Of a stretch of DNA of 64,000 bases, positions 17,136 through 24,359 are shown in pieces. Numbering within the stretch: position 1 is the stretch's first letter; each line of letters opens with the position of its first letter. The DNA lies in contig JBNAVJ010000012.1 in the NCBI GenBank assembly GCA_049700455.1, positions 1 through 64,000 of the forward strand. The letters are read 5' to 3'. The position numbers and the translations under genes were made by a program. Under the pieces are notes generated by a model that made no database searches, had not been told where the DNA came from, and saw nothing but the letters and a program-made list of their open reading frames with translations. This DNA comes from JBNAVJ01 sp049700455. Its GTDB lineage: Bacteria > Bacteroidota > Ignavibacteria > Tepidaquicellales > Tepidaquicellaceae.

Positions 17136-17491
17136 TGGAAGCCAGAGCATTAGCACGATATATAGGGTCGTCACCAAGGAAGATGAGACTTGTAGTAGAT
17201 TTGATTCGTGATAAGAATGTAGAGGAAGCGCTAGCAATTCTGAGGTTCTCAAAGAAACATGCTGCTAAGGTGGTTGAAAAGACATTACTTTCAGCTTATG
17301 ATAATTTGATGAAGAAACTGGATACCGGGCGAATTGATAAAGATAAGGTTCTGGTTAAAGAGGCGTATGTAGATGGTGGACCTTCTTTAAAAAGGATGTT
17401 ACCAGCCCCGCATGGGCGAGCGTATCGAATCAGGAAACGATCGGCACATTTAACTCTTGTTGTAGAAAATATTGAAGAAAAAACTAAATAA
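17135..17491 (+). CDS. rplV: 50S ribosomal protein L22
   Basis: This 118-residue protein (from ATG 17135; a GTG one codon earlier is possible) has ARYIGSSPRKMRLVVDLIRD and the C-terminal GRAYRIRKRSAHLTLVV hairpin that reaches into the exit tunnel. The start overlaps the rpsS stop by one base, indicating coupling. Confidence 0.97.
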   Translation: MEARALARYIGSSPRKMRLVVDLIRDKNVEEALAILRFSKKHAAKVVEKTLLSAYDNLMKKLDTGRIDKDKVLVKEAYVDGGPSLKRMLPAPHGRAYRIRKRSAHLTLVVENIEEKTK

Positions 17492-17509
17492 AATTTTAAA
17501 GGAGATTTA

Positions 17510-18148
17510 TTGGGACAGAAAACACATCCAATAGGGTTTAGACTGGGAGTCATTAATACCTGGGAATCAAGCTGGTATGATCAGAAAAATTTTGGAGCCA
17601 ACCTTAAGAATGATGCTTTTATAAGGAATTATCTTTCCAAGAGATTGGAGAATGCAGGTATTGCAAAGATTTTAATTGAAAGGACTTCCAAAAACACTAA
17701 AATAAATCTTACTATTGAAACTTCAAAACCAGGTTTTGTTATTGGACGAAGCGGTAAAGAAATTACATCGCTTGAGGAAGAAATTAAAAAGTTAACGAAG
17801 AGTGAGGTTAAGATTAATGTATTAGAGATAAAGAAACCTGAACTGAGTGCTCGGTTAGTTGCAGAAAATATTGCTCAGCAGATAGCTAAACGTGCCTCAT
17901 TTAGAAGGGCTATGAAAATGGCAATTTCTTCGACAATGAGGGCTGGAGCAGAAGGGATCAAAGTAATGTGCAGTGGAAGATTAAATGGCGCTGAAATTGC
18001 ACGTTCTGAACAATACAAAGAAGGACGGATTCCTTTACAAACTTTACGTGCTGATATAGATTATGCATCAGTAACGGCTCACACTATCTATGGTGCTATA
18101 GGTGTCAAGGTGTGGATTTGTCTTGGTGAAAAATTTAATAAAGAATAA
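17510..18148 (+). CDS. rpsC: 30S ribosomal protein S3
   Basis: The 212-residue protein has the conserved start GQKTHPIGFRLGVINTWESS, the KH domain with PGFVIGRSGKEITSLEEEI, and the C-terminal MRAGAEGIKVMCSGRLNGAE. The conserved N terminus fixes the initiation codon as TTG, placed after a good AAAGGAG site. S3 forms part of the mRNA entry channel. Confidence 0.98.
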   Translation: MGQKTHPIGFRLGVINTWESSWYDQKNFGANLKNDAFIRNYLSKRLENAGIAKILIERTSKNTKINLTIETSKPGFVIGRSGKEITSLEEEIKKLTKSEVKINVLEIKKPELSARLVAENIAQQIAKRASFRRAMKMAISSTMRAGAEGIKVMCSGRLNGAEIARSEQYKEGRIPLQTLRADIDYASVTAHTIYGAIGVKVWICLGEKFNKE

Positions 18149-18172
18149 TTAAGATAATCGGAGTTTTGTACT

Positions 18173-18583
18173 ATGTTAATGCCGAAACGGGTAAAATACA
18201 GAAAGTCTCAGAGAGGCAACCGAAAAGGTAAGGCTACGCGAGGTAATCTGGTAGCATTTGGTACCTATGGGCTAAAAACTTTAGAAGCTGCGTGGATTAC
18301 GGACAGACAGATTGAAGCTGCCAGAATAGCACTTACAAGATTTATGAAGAGAGACGGGAAAGTATGGATAAGAATATTCCCGGATAAACCTGTAACTAAG
18401 AAACCAGCAGAAACACGTATGGGTAAAGGTAAAGGTGCTCCCGAGTATTGGGTAGCAGTTGTTCAACCGGGCAAAATTATGTTTGAAGTGGATGGGGTAT
18501 CAGAATCAGTAGCTCAGGAGGCATTTCGTCTTGCTTCACATAAATTACCAGTTAAAACTAAGTTTGTTAAAAGAATTGCATAA
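18173..18583 (+). CDS. rplP: 50S ribosomal protein L16
   Basis: The 136-residue protein starts MLMPKRVKYRKSQRGNRKG, as bacterial L16 does, so the first ATG is preferred over the one two codons later. The segments FGTYGLKTLEAAWIT, WIRIFPDKPVTKKPAETRMG and GKGAPEYWVAVVQPGKIMFE are diagnostic. L16 organises the A-site region of 23S rRNA. rpmC follows after 2 bases. Confidence 0.98.
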   Translation: MLMPKRVKYRKSQRGNRKGKATRGNLVAFGTYGLKTLEAAWITDRQIEAARIALTRFMKRDGKVWIRIFPDKPVTKKPAETRMGKGKGAPEYWVAVVQPGKIMFEVDGVSESVAQEAFRLASHKLPVKTKFVKRIA

Positions 18584-18585
18584 CA

Positions 18586-18807
18586 ATGAAATTTTATCAG
18601 TTAAAAGATTTATCAACTAAAGATTTACAGAATGCTTTAAAAGATGCTTATGAGGCACTGGAGAACTATCGTTTTCAACATGCTGCGGGGCAATTGGAGA
18701 ATTTTAAAGCTTTAAAAAATACAAAACGCGAAATAGCAAGAATCCTTACACTTCTGAAACAAAGAGAAAAACAAGAACAAGAAAATAAACAGGATACAGG
18801 TAAATGA
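18586..18807 (+). CDS. rpmC: 50S ribosomal protein L29
   Basis: This 73-residue helical protein has the L29 pattern LRFQHAAGQLEN-like (here YRFQHAAGQLENFKALKNTK) followed by REIARILTLLKQRE. It sits at the tunnel exit near L23. It overlaps rpsQ by 4 bases. Confidence 0.96.
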   Translation: MKFYQLKDLSTKDLQNALKDAYEALENYRFQHAAGQLENFKALKNTKREIARILTLLKQREKQEQENKQDTGK

Positions 18808-19103
18808 CAGACGATAAGAATTTAACAACGACTGCAATTGAAAAAGGAAAGCGTTTGACACGAAGGAAAATACGTGTGGGTGTAGTTGTTAGTGATAAAA
18901 TGAATAAATCTGCTACGGTTTCCATAGAGCGGAGAGTGATGCACCCTTTGTATAAGAAGTATTATAAAAAGACAACGAAGTTTATTATACACGATGAAAA
19001 TAATGAATGTAAAGTTGGGGACAAGGTGAAAATTATGGAAACCAGACCATTGAGTAAGAGGAAACGCTGGAGACTTGTAGAAATTATTGAAAGAGCCAAG
19101 TAA
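18804..19103 (+). CDS. rpsQ: 30S ribosomal protein S17
   Basis: The 99-residue protein has RKIRVGVVVSDKMNKSATVS, RRVMHPLYKKYYKKTTKF and the KVGDKVKIMETRPLSKRKRW segment of S17, preceded by an N-terminal extension of about 18 residues (MTDDKNLTTTAIEKGKRL). It binds 16S rRNA early in assembly. The start overlaps the rpmC stop in ATGA. Confidence 0.97.
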   Translation: MTDDKNLTTTAIEKGKRLTRRKIRVGVVVSDKMNKSATVSIERRVMHPLYKKYYKKTTKFIIHDENNECKVGDKVKIMETRPLSKRKRWRLVEIIERAK

Positions 19104-19138
19104 GTAATATTTAGTAAGTAGATATAGGAGATATTGCG

Positions 19139-19507
19139 ATGATACAAGAAGAAACAAATTTGACAGTGGCTGATAATTCGGGCGCAAAGTCTGTACGCTG
19201 CATTCGGGTTCTTGGTGGCTCAGACAGACGATATGCAAGTCTGGGAGATGTTATTGTAGTGTCTGTAAAATCTGCGATTCCCGGAGGTGCAGTAAAAAAA
19301 GGTGAGGTTTCGCGTGCGGTAATTGTTAGGACTGTAAAAGAAGTAAAAAGAAAAGATGGAAGTTGCATAAAATTTGATGAAAATGCTGCTGTATTGATTA
19401 ATGCACAAAGTGAGCCGAGAGGAACACGTATTTTTGGTCCTGTTGCACGCGAGTTGAGGGAAAAGCAATTTATGAAAATTATTTCATTGGCACCAGAGGT
19501 AATCTAA
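19139..19507 (+). CDS. rplN: 50S ribosomal protein L14
   Basis: The 122-residue protein has MIQEETNLTVADNSGAKSVR, the KSAIPGGAVKKGEVSRAVIV signature and IFGPVARELREKQFMKIISL. The length and motifs are standard. L14 contacts helix 44 of 16S rRNA across the subunit interface. A 35-base gap with GATATAGGAGATATT supplies its ribosome binding site. Confidence 0.98.
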   Translation: MIQEETNLTVADNSGAKSVRCIRVLGGSDRRYASLGDVIVVSVKSAIPGGAVKKGEVSRAVIVRTVKEVKRKDGSCIKFDENAAVLINAQSEPRGTRIFGPVARELREKQFMKIISLAPEVI

Positions 19508-19519
19508 TTTTAAAAGAGT

Positions 19520-19858
19520 ATGAAAAAAACACGATTAAAGAAAAACGATATTGTGAAAGTTATTAGCGGAAACTCTCGTGGAGCAGTGGGAAAAATTTTG
19601 TATGTGGATAGAAAAAAAGGTCGGGTGATTGTTGAAGGTGTTAATATTATACATCGTCATACAAAACCTAATCAGAAAAATCCACAAGGTGCAATAATTA
19701 GACGAGAAGCTCCGATAAATATTTCTAATGTCCAATTAATATGTCCAAAAACGAATGAGCCAACAAGAATAGGAGTTGAATTAGTAAAAGATGAAACGAC
19801 CGGAAAAGTCAAGAGAATGCGTAAGAGTAAAAAATCGGGTGAAATTATATTAACATAA
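19520..19858 (+). CDS. rplX: 50S ribosomal protein L24
   Basis: The 112-residue protein has a KOW motif (KNDIVKVISGNSRGAVGKIL), then GVNIIHRHTKPNQKNPQGAI and EAPINISNVQLICPKT, as in bacterial L24, an early 50S assembly initiator. rplE follows after 5 bases. Confidence 0.97.
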   Translation: MKKTRLKKNDIVKVISGNSRGAVGKILYVDRKKGRVIVEGVNIIHRHTKPNQKNPQGAIIRREAPINISNVQLICPKTNEPTRIGVELVKDETTGKVKRMRKSKKSGEIILT

Positions 19859-19863
19859 TTAGT

Positions 19864-20520
19864 ATGGCAAAAAGCAAGGAAGAGAGAAAAAAAGAAAAAC
19901 AACCAGCTTCAGACGTTCAGACTAAGAAAAAGCAGGGTAAAGCAAAAGAAGAAGCTTTTGTAGAGGAAAAGGTCCCTGTAAGACTTCTTGAGATTTACAG
20001 AGATAGAATTGTTCCAGAATTAATGAAGAAGTTTAACTACAGAAACATAATGCAGGTTCCAAAACTCACAAAGATTGTTATTAATGTGGGTGCAGGAGCT
20101 GCGGTGTCTGATCCTAAAATTATTGAGACAACAGTTAAAGAAATTGAAGCAATAACAGGTCAAAAACCTGTAGTTGTAAAAGCAAAAAGATCTGTATCGA
20201 ATTTCAAATTAAGACAGGGAATGAATATAGCAGTTCGTGTAACATTAAGGAATGCACGTATGTATGAATTTTTGGACAGGTTGGTAAATGTGTCAATTCC
20301 CCGCATCAGGGATTTCAGGGGTCTGTCGGATAAGTCTTTTGACGGGAGAGGAAATTACACGATGGGTATCAAGGAACAGATTATTTTCCCTGAAATTAAT
20401 GTTGATAATGTCAATAGGATTAGTGGAATGGATATTACGTTTGTTACGACGGCAAAGACAGATGAGGAAGCTTACGAATTACTTAAGTTATTTGGAATGC
20501 CTTTTATAAATATAAGATAA
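19864..20520 (+). CDS. rplE: 50S ribosomal protein L5 with charged N-terminal extension
   Basis: From about residue 40 the protein is a normal L5 (YRDRIVPELMKKFNYRNIMQ, TGQKPVVVKAKRSVSNFKLR, FDGRGNYTMGIKEQIIFPEI). It totals 218 residues against about 180 usually, the excess being a Lys/Glu/Gln-rich N-terminal segment (MAKSKEERKKEKQPASDVQ onward). No better internal start is obvious and the ATG lies close behind rplX, so the extension is probably translated. L5 binds 5S rRNA. Confidence 0.96.
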   Translation: MAKSKEERKKEKQPASDVQTKKKQGKAKEEAFVEEKVPVRLLEIYRDRIVPELMKKFNYRNIMQVPKLTKIVINVGAGAAVSDPKIIETTVKEIEAITGQKPVVVKAKRSVSNFKLRQGMNIAVRVTLRNARMYEFLDRLVNVSIPRIRDFRGLSDKSFDGRGNYTMGIKEQIIFPEINVDNVNRISGMDITFVTTAKTDEEAYELLKLFGMPFINIR

Positions 20521-20526
20521 ATTTAG

Positions 20527-20796
20527 ATGGCAAGAAAATCACTAATAGCAAGGCAGGAAAGAAGGGAACGACTCGTAAAAAAGTACGCTGAAAAGCGAAA
20601 GGAATTGAAAGCAAAAGGTGATTGGGCTGGATTGGCAAAGTTGCCAAGAGACAGTAGCCCAACAAGGTTACATAATAGATGTAACAGTACCGGTAGAGCG
20701 CGTGGCTATTATAGGAAGTTTGGAATTTCACGTCTTGTGTTCAGGGAGTTAGCTTTGCAGGGTAAGATTCCAGGAATAACAAAATCAAGTTGGTAA
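20527..20796 (+). CDS. rpsN: 30S ribosomal protein S14, zinc-free long form
   Basis: The 89-residue protein begins MARKSLIARQERRERLVKKY and ends GLSRLVFRELALQGKIPG-like (here GISRLVFRELALQGKIPGIT). The four cysteines of the short zinc-binding S14 are absent, so this is the C-minus form, common in Bacteroidetes and Chlorobi. It lies 6 bases after rplE. Confidence 0.97.
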   Translation: MARKSLIARQERRERLVKKYAEKRKELKAKGDWAGLAKLPRDSSPTRLHNRCNSTGRARGYYRKFGISRLVFRELALQGKIPGITKSSW

Positions 20797-20821
20797 TTTT
20801 AATATAGGAGTTTATAGAATT

Positions 20822-21220
20822 ATGTCAATGACAGATCCAGTAGCGGATTTTTTAACAAGAATAAGAAATGCCATTAAGGCAGAAAAACGGTCAGTTGATA
20901 TTCCTGCTTCGAATATGAAGATTAAGATAGCAGAGATTATGAAAGAACAGAAGTTTATATATGATTATACTGTTGTAGAATCTGAAGGTGGGAAAAGATA
21001 TCTGAGTATAAAATTGAAATATAAGAATGGAGAGAGTGTAATTGGAGGCCTGAAAAAAATAAGTACTCCCGGATTAAGGAGATATGTTTCGGCGGATGAA
21101 TTACCACGTGTTAGAAATGGTCTTGGTATTGCTATTATTTCGACTTCCAAAGGTTTAATGACAGATAAAAGAGCCAGACAGGAACATATAGGTGGCGAGA
21201 TTATTTGTGAAATTTGGTAA
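20822..21220 (+). CDS. rpsH: 30S ribosomal protein S8
   Basis: The 132-residue protein starts MSMTDPVADFLTRIRNAIKA and ends with GIAIISTSKGLMTDKRARQE and HIGGEIICEIW, matching S8. S8 binds the central domain of 16S rRNA and in other bacteria represses the spc operon by binding its mRNA. Confidence 0.98.
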   Translation: MSMTDPVADFLTRIRNAIKAEKRSVDIPASNMKIKIAEIMKEQKFIYDYTVVESEGGKRYLSIKLKYKNGESVIGGLKKISTPGLRRYVSADELPRVRNGLGIAIISTSKGLMTDKRARQEHIGGEIICEIW

Positions 21221-21241
21221 AATTAAAAATCAGTATTAATT

Positions 21242-21781
21242 ATGAGTAGAATAGGTAAAAAGCCTGTAGAAATAGTAAGCGGGGTAAAAGTTGAAAAAAC
21301 AGGAAATGTTCTTAAGGTTACTGGTCCAAAAGGAACGTTACAAATGGAAGTGAAGGGTGATATCAATGTTGAGATTAATGATAAAGAAGTTATTTTTACC
21401 CGTACTAATGAGTTGAAAAAGACAAAAGCTTTACATGGACTATATAGGGCGTTATTGCAAAATATGATTGTTGGAGTTACTGAAGGATATACAAAAAAGT
21501 TAGAGCTTGTGGGAATAGGTTACAAAGCTGAAATGAAGGATAACTATCTGGTATTAAGTGTAGGATACTCACATCCTATTGTTTTTCAGGGGCCTCCGGA
21601 AGTAAAGATAGAAGTTCCTGCTCCGAATAATATTATAGTAAGTGGTATAGACAAATATCTTGTAGGATTAGTTGCTGCAAAGATTCGCTCTTTTAGAAAA
21701 CCTGAACCTTACAAGGGCAAAGGTATTAAAATTGAAGGTGAATTCATCAGGAGAAAAGCAGGAAAGACTGCAGCAAAATAA
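21242..21781 (+). CDS. rplF: 50S ribosomal protein L6
   Basis: The 179-residue protein has SRIGKKPVEIVSGVKVEK, ALHGLYRALLQNMIVGVTEG, the GIGYKAEMKDNYLVLSVGYS repeat domain and the C-terminal FRKPEPYKGKGIKIEGEFI. It sits by the sarcin-ricin loop where elongation factors bind. Confidence 0.98.
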   Translation: MSRIGKKPVEIVSGVKVEKTGNVLKVTGPKGTLQMEVKGDINVEINDKEVIFTRTNELKKTKALHGLYRALLQNMIVGVTEGYTKKLELVGIGYKAEMKDNYLVLSVGYSHPIVFQGPPEVKIEVPAPNNIIVSGIDKYLVGLVAAKIRSFRKPEPYKGKGIKIEGEFIRRKAGKTAAK

Positions 21782-21818
21782 TTCTGAACTTTTTGAAAAA
21801 ATAAGAGTAGAATAAGCG

Positions 21819-22181
21819 ATGAAAAAGAATATTACCAGAAGAGAAAAAATAAAGTTTAAGATAAGAAAGAAAATTAAAGGTACAGCTGAAAGGCCAAGAT
21901 TGGTTGTATATAGAAGCTTGAATCATATTTATGCTCAATTGGTGAATGATGATGAGGGTAAAACTTTGTTATCTGCTTCAACCCTTGAAAAAGGAATATC
22001 AGAAAAAGTCAAAGATATAAAGGGGAAGATAGAAAAAAGTAAGATAGTGGGACAGGCAATAGCGGAGAAAGCATTGCAGGCAAATATAAAAAAGGTGGTT
22101 TTTGATAGAAACGGATATCTTTATCATGGTAGAGTGAAAGCAGTTGCAGACGGAGCCCGTGAGAAGGGATTGGAATTTTAG
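21819..22181 (+). CDS. rplR: 50S ribosomal protein L18
   Basis: The 120-residue protein has RREKIKFKIRKKIKGTAERP, RLVVYRSLNHIYAQLVNDDE and the C-terminal FDRNGYLYHGRVKAVADGAR of L18, a 5S rRNA binder. A tRNA-Gln gene follows after 7 bases on the same strand, so the transcript is presumably cut here. Confidence 0.98.
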   Translation: MKKNITRREKIKFKIRKKIKGTAERPRLVVYRSLNHIYAQLVNDDEGKTLLSASTLEKGISEKVKDIKGKIEKSKIVGQAIAEKALQANIKKVVFDRNGYLYHGRVKAVADGAREKGLEF

Positions 22182-22188
22182 AGGTAAT

Positions 22189-22259
22189 TCTCGGGTCGTC
22201 TAATGGCAGGACAGCGGCCTTTGGAGCCGTTAGTGGAGGTTCGAATCCTCCCCTGAGAA
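22189..22259 (+). tRNA. tRNA-Gln (anticodon TTG) inside the ribosomal protein operon
   Basis: The acceptor stem TCTCGGG pairs with CCTGAGA (one G-T). The D-arm is GTCTAATGGCAGGAC. The anticodon stem GCGGC/GCCGT encloses CTTTGGA, giving TTG, and the T-arm is GGAGGTTCGAATCCTCC. The discriminator is A and CCA is not encoded. It lies between rplR and rpsE on the same strand. Confidence 0.93.
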
Positions 22260-22322
22260 CTGAGTATAAAAAAGCTTTTTATCTTGATATTAAAAAAATA
22301 AAAACTTATTTTACAAGCAAGA

Positions 22323-22832
22323 ATGAATAAGAAATTGATAAAAGCCAGCGATTTAGAATTAAAAGAAAAGTTGGTTCACATTAGCAGAGTTGCAAAAGTT
22401 GTTAAAGGTGGACGGAGGTTTAGCTTTAGTGCTGTGAGCGTTGTAGGTGATGGGAAAGGACATGTAGGAATTGGGCTTGGAAAAGCAAATGAGGTGAGTG
22501 ATTCTATTAGAAAAAGTGTTGAAGATGCCCGTAAACAGATTGTGGAAGTCCCAATAGTTAAAGGGACAATTCCTTTTCCAATAATAGGAAAATATGGTGC
22601 TGCTAAAGTTTTACTTAAACCTGCTTCTCCGGGAACTGGTCTGATTGCTGGTGGTGGTGTAAGAGCAGTACTGGAGAGTGCTGGGGTGCAGGATGTGTTG
22701 ACAAAATTGTTAGGTTCCTCCAATCCCCATAATGTTGTTAAAGCTACTATGAAAGCCTTGCAGTCGCTTTATGATGCAAGAACTGCGGCTTCCAAAAGAG
22801 ATATGTCGCTTAAAGAATTATTTTTATCTTGA
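22323..22832 (+). CDS. rpsE: 30S ribosomal protein S5
   Basis: The 169-residue protein has the double-stranded RNA-binding segment KVVKGGRRFSFSAVSVVGDG, GHVGIGLGKANEVSDSIRKS and GTGLIAGGGVRAVLESAGVQ, all diagnostic of S5, a decoding-fidelity protein on the 30S shoulder. It begins 63 bases after the tRNA-Gln gene. rpmD starts 5 bases after its stop. Confidence 0.98.
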   Translation: MNKKLIKASDLELKEKLVHISRVAKVVKGGRRFSFSAVSVVGDGKGHVGIGLGKANEVSDSIRKSVEDARKQIVEVPIVKGTIPFPIIGKYGAAKVLLKPASPGTGLIAGGGVRAVLESAGVQDVLTKLLGSSNPHNVVKATMKALQSLYDARTAASKRDMSLKELFLS

Positions 22833-22837
22833 TTAAA

Positions 22838-23029
22838 ATGAATAAAACTATTAAAATTACACAAGTTAGAAGTATAATTGATAGGAGTGTTGACCAGAAG
22901 AAAACAATTAAAGCCCTGGGATTGGGCAAAATTAACAAGACAGTAATAAAGAAAGACACTCCTCAAATAAGAGGAATGATAGAAAAAGTGAAACATTTAG
23001 TAAAGTTTGAAGTTATTAATAATAAATAA
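22838..23029 (+). CDS. rpmD: 50S ribosomal protein L30
   Basis: This 63-residue protein (KTIKITQVRSIIDRS, TIKALGLGKINKTVIKKDTP, IRGMIEKVKHLVKFEV) is L30. A TTG three codons upstream could also start the frame, but ATG 22838 gives the standard N terminus. An outer-membrane protein gene intervenes before rplO. Confidence 0.96.
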   Translation: MNKTIKITQVRSIIDRSVDQKKTIKALGLGKINKTVIKKDTPQIRGMIEKVKHLVKFEVINNK

Positions 23030-23106
23030 GAAAGCTTTGCTTCACCATCTGTTTAAAATAAAACATTCTTTAAAAACTCATTTAAAAACTTAAAAGGAAG
23101 GAAAAA

Positions 23107-23808
23107 ATGAAAAAACTGTTAGCTGTTTTAACATTAGTTCTTTTTGCTTCTACCCTGACCTTTGCACAAGCTAATAAGGGATGGGATGGAACCAAGCCTG
23201 AAATCTATAAAGGCTCAAAGAACTTTGTGTTTATGTATTCACCTTTTGTTAGCCCAAACCTGGGTGCTGTTTATTCAGGTTCATTTACTGAATTCCAGGA
23301 TACCGCTAACACGAGAATCAACAACCTATTTGGTGTTGGGTTCCAATACTATGTAACACCAGAAATTGCATTGCAATTTGGTTTGAATTTTGGATATTCA
23401 AAGGAAGAACCAACCTGGGCTGGTGCAACTGCAAGTATGAGCTCAACAACATTTGGTCTTTCAGTTGATGCTAACTATCACTTTAAGTCTCTTTACAGTG
23501 TGTCACCATATCTTGGACTTAATGCCAACTTTGGTATGGGAAGCAGCACACAAGAAATTACCGTTGGAACAACTACTAACAAAATTGAATATTCTGGAAA
23601 TTCCTTCGGTGCTGGTGTGAACTTTGGTTTTGATTGGTACTTTACTCCGGGACTTTCACTTGGTGGAAAGTACACTCTTGGATTTGCGATGAATAGTCAA
23701 CCAACTGCAAAATCCACTTCTGGTGCAACAACTATTGAATTAAAGGGACCAAAATCAACAGTATTTGGCACTGGTATTGCAAGCATAATGTTAAATGTTC
23801 ACTTCTAA
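23107..23808 (+). CDS. Outer-membrane beta-barrel protein inserted in the spc operon
   Basis: The 233-residue protein has a signal peptide (MKKLLAVLTLVLFASTLTFA, cleavage after AQA or nearby). The rest is alternating amphipathic strands with aromatic and Gly-rich turns, such as FGVGFQYYVTPEIALQFGLN and GAGVNFGFDWYFTPGLSLGG, and a final Phe, as in small porin-like barrels of the OmpA/OmpW type. Its ribosome binding site AAAAGGAAGG is strong. It lies between rpmD (77 bases upstream) and rplO and is followed by a perfect terminator, so it may be highly expressed from the ribosomal transcript. Function is unknown. Confidence 0.85.
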   Translation: MKKLLAVLTLVLFASTLTFAQANKGWDGTKPEIYKGSKNFVFMYSPFVSPNLGAVYSGSFTEFQDTANTRINNLFGVGFQYYVTPEIALQFGLNFGYSKEEPTWAGATASMSSTTFGLSVDANYHFKSLYSVSPYLGLNANFGMGSSTQEITVGTTTNKIEYSGNSFGAGVNFGFDWYFTPGLSLGGKYTLGFAMNSQPTAKSTSGATTIELKGPKSTVFGTGIASIMLNVHF

Positions 23809-23830
23809 TTGCTTGAGATAGAAACTTTAA

Positions 23831-23866
23831 TTCCTTTGTCCGCGAAAGCGGACAAAGGAATTTTAT
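23831..23866 (+). terminator. Strong GAAA-tetraloop terminator inside the ribosomal cluster
   Basis: TTCCTTTGTCCGC (23831-23843) and GCGGACAAAGGAA (23848-23860) form a perfect 13-bp stem closed by the stable GAAA tetraloop and followed by TTTTATT. It lies after the barrel gene and only about 30 bases before rplO. Confidence 0.85.
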
Positions 23867-23897
23867 TAAATTAAATCAAATTTTCAGTTTAGACTAA

Positions 23898-24359
23898 ATG
23901 GATATACTAAGCAATCTAAAATATGCGGAAGGTTCTAAACGTAAGAAAAAACGTATTGGCAGAGGACAGGGTTCTGGTTATGGAGGTACGTCAACCAGAG
24001 GAATGAATGGTGCAAAGTCCCGTTCAGGTCATAAACATAAAGCGTGGTTTGAGGGTGGTCAAATGCCATTGCAAAGACGGGTTCCAAAGTTTGGATTTAC
24101 GAATATCAACAAGGTAAAGTTTAATATACTTAATCTTGGTGATATTCAAAAATTTATAGACGAAGGCAAAATAAAAGAAACATCCAACCTCAATAAAGAG
24201 TTTTTCATTTCTAGAAATTTCATCAAAAATAAAAACCTCCCCCTTAAAATTTTGGGTAATGGTGATTTGAAAACTAAAGTTGAAATTTCTGCTGAGGCAT
24301 TCAGCAAAACTGCAATTGAAAAAATTGAGTCTCTCGGAGGGAAAGCAATAATAGTATGA
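23898..24359 (+). CDS. rplO: 50S ribosomal protein L15
   Basis: The 153-residue protein has KKKRIGRGQGSGYGGTSTRG, GHKHKAWFEGGQMPLQRRVP and KFGFTN, the L15 signatures, and the C-terminal ISAEAFSKTAIEKIESLGG. It begins just after a terminator, so it needs readthrough or its own promoter, which I could not find. It overlaps secY by 4 bases. Confidence 0.97.
   Translation: MDILSNLKYAEGSKRKKKRIGRGQGSGYGGTSTRGMNGAKSRSGHKHKAWFEGGQMPLQRRVPKFGFTNINKVKFNILNLGDIQKFIDEGKIKETSNLNKEFFISRNFIKNKNLPLKILGNGDLKTKVEISAEAFSKTAIEKIESLGGKAIIV

Noticed and set aside
23043..23100. Promoter for the outer-membrane protein gene
   Set aside because: The region has repeats of TTTAAAAACT but no -35/-10 pair with acceptable spacing, so no promoter was called.
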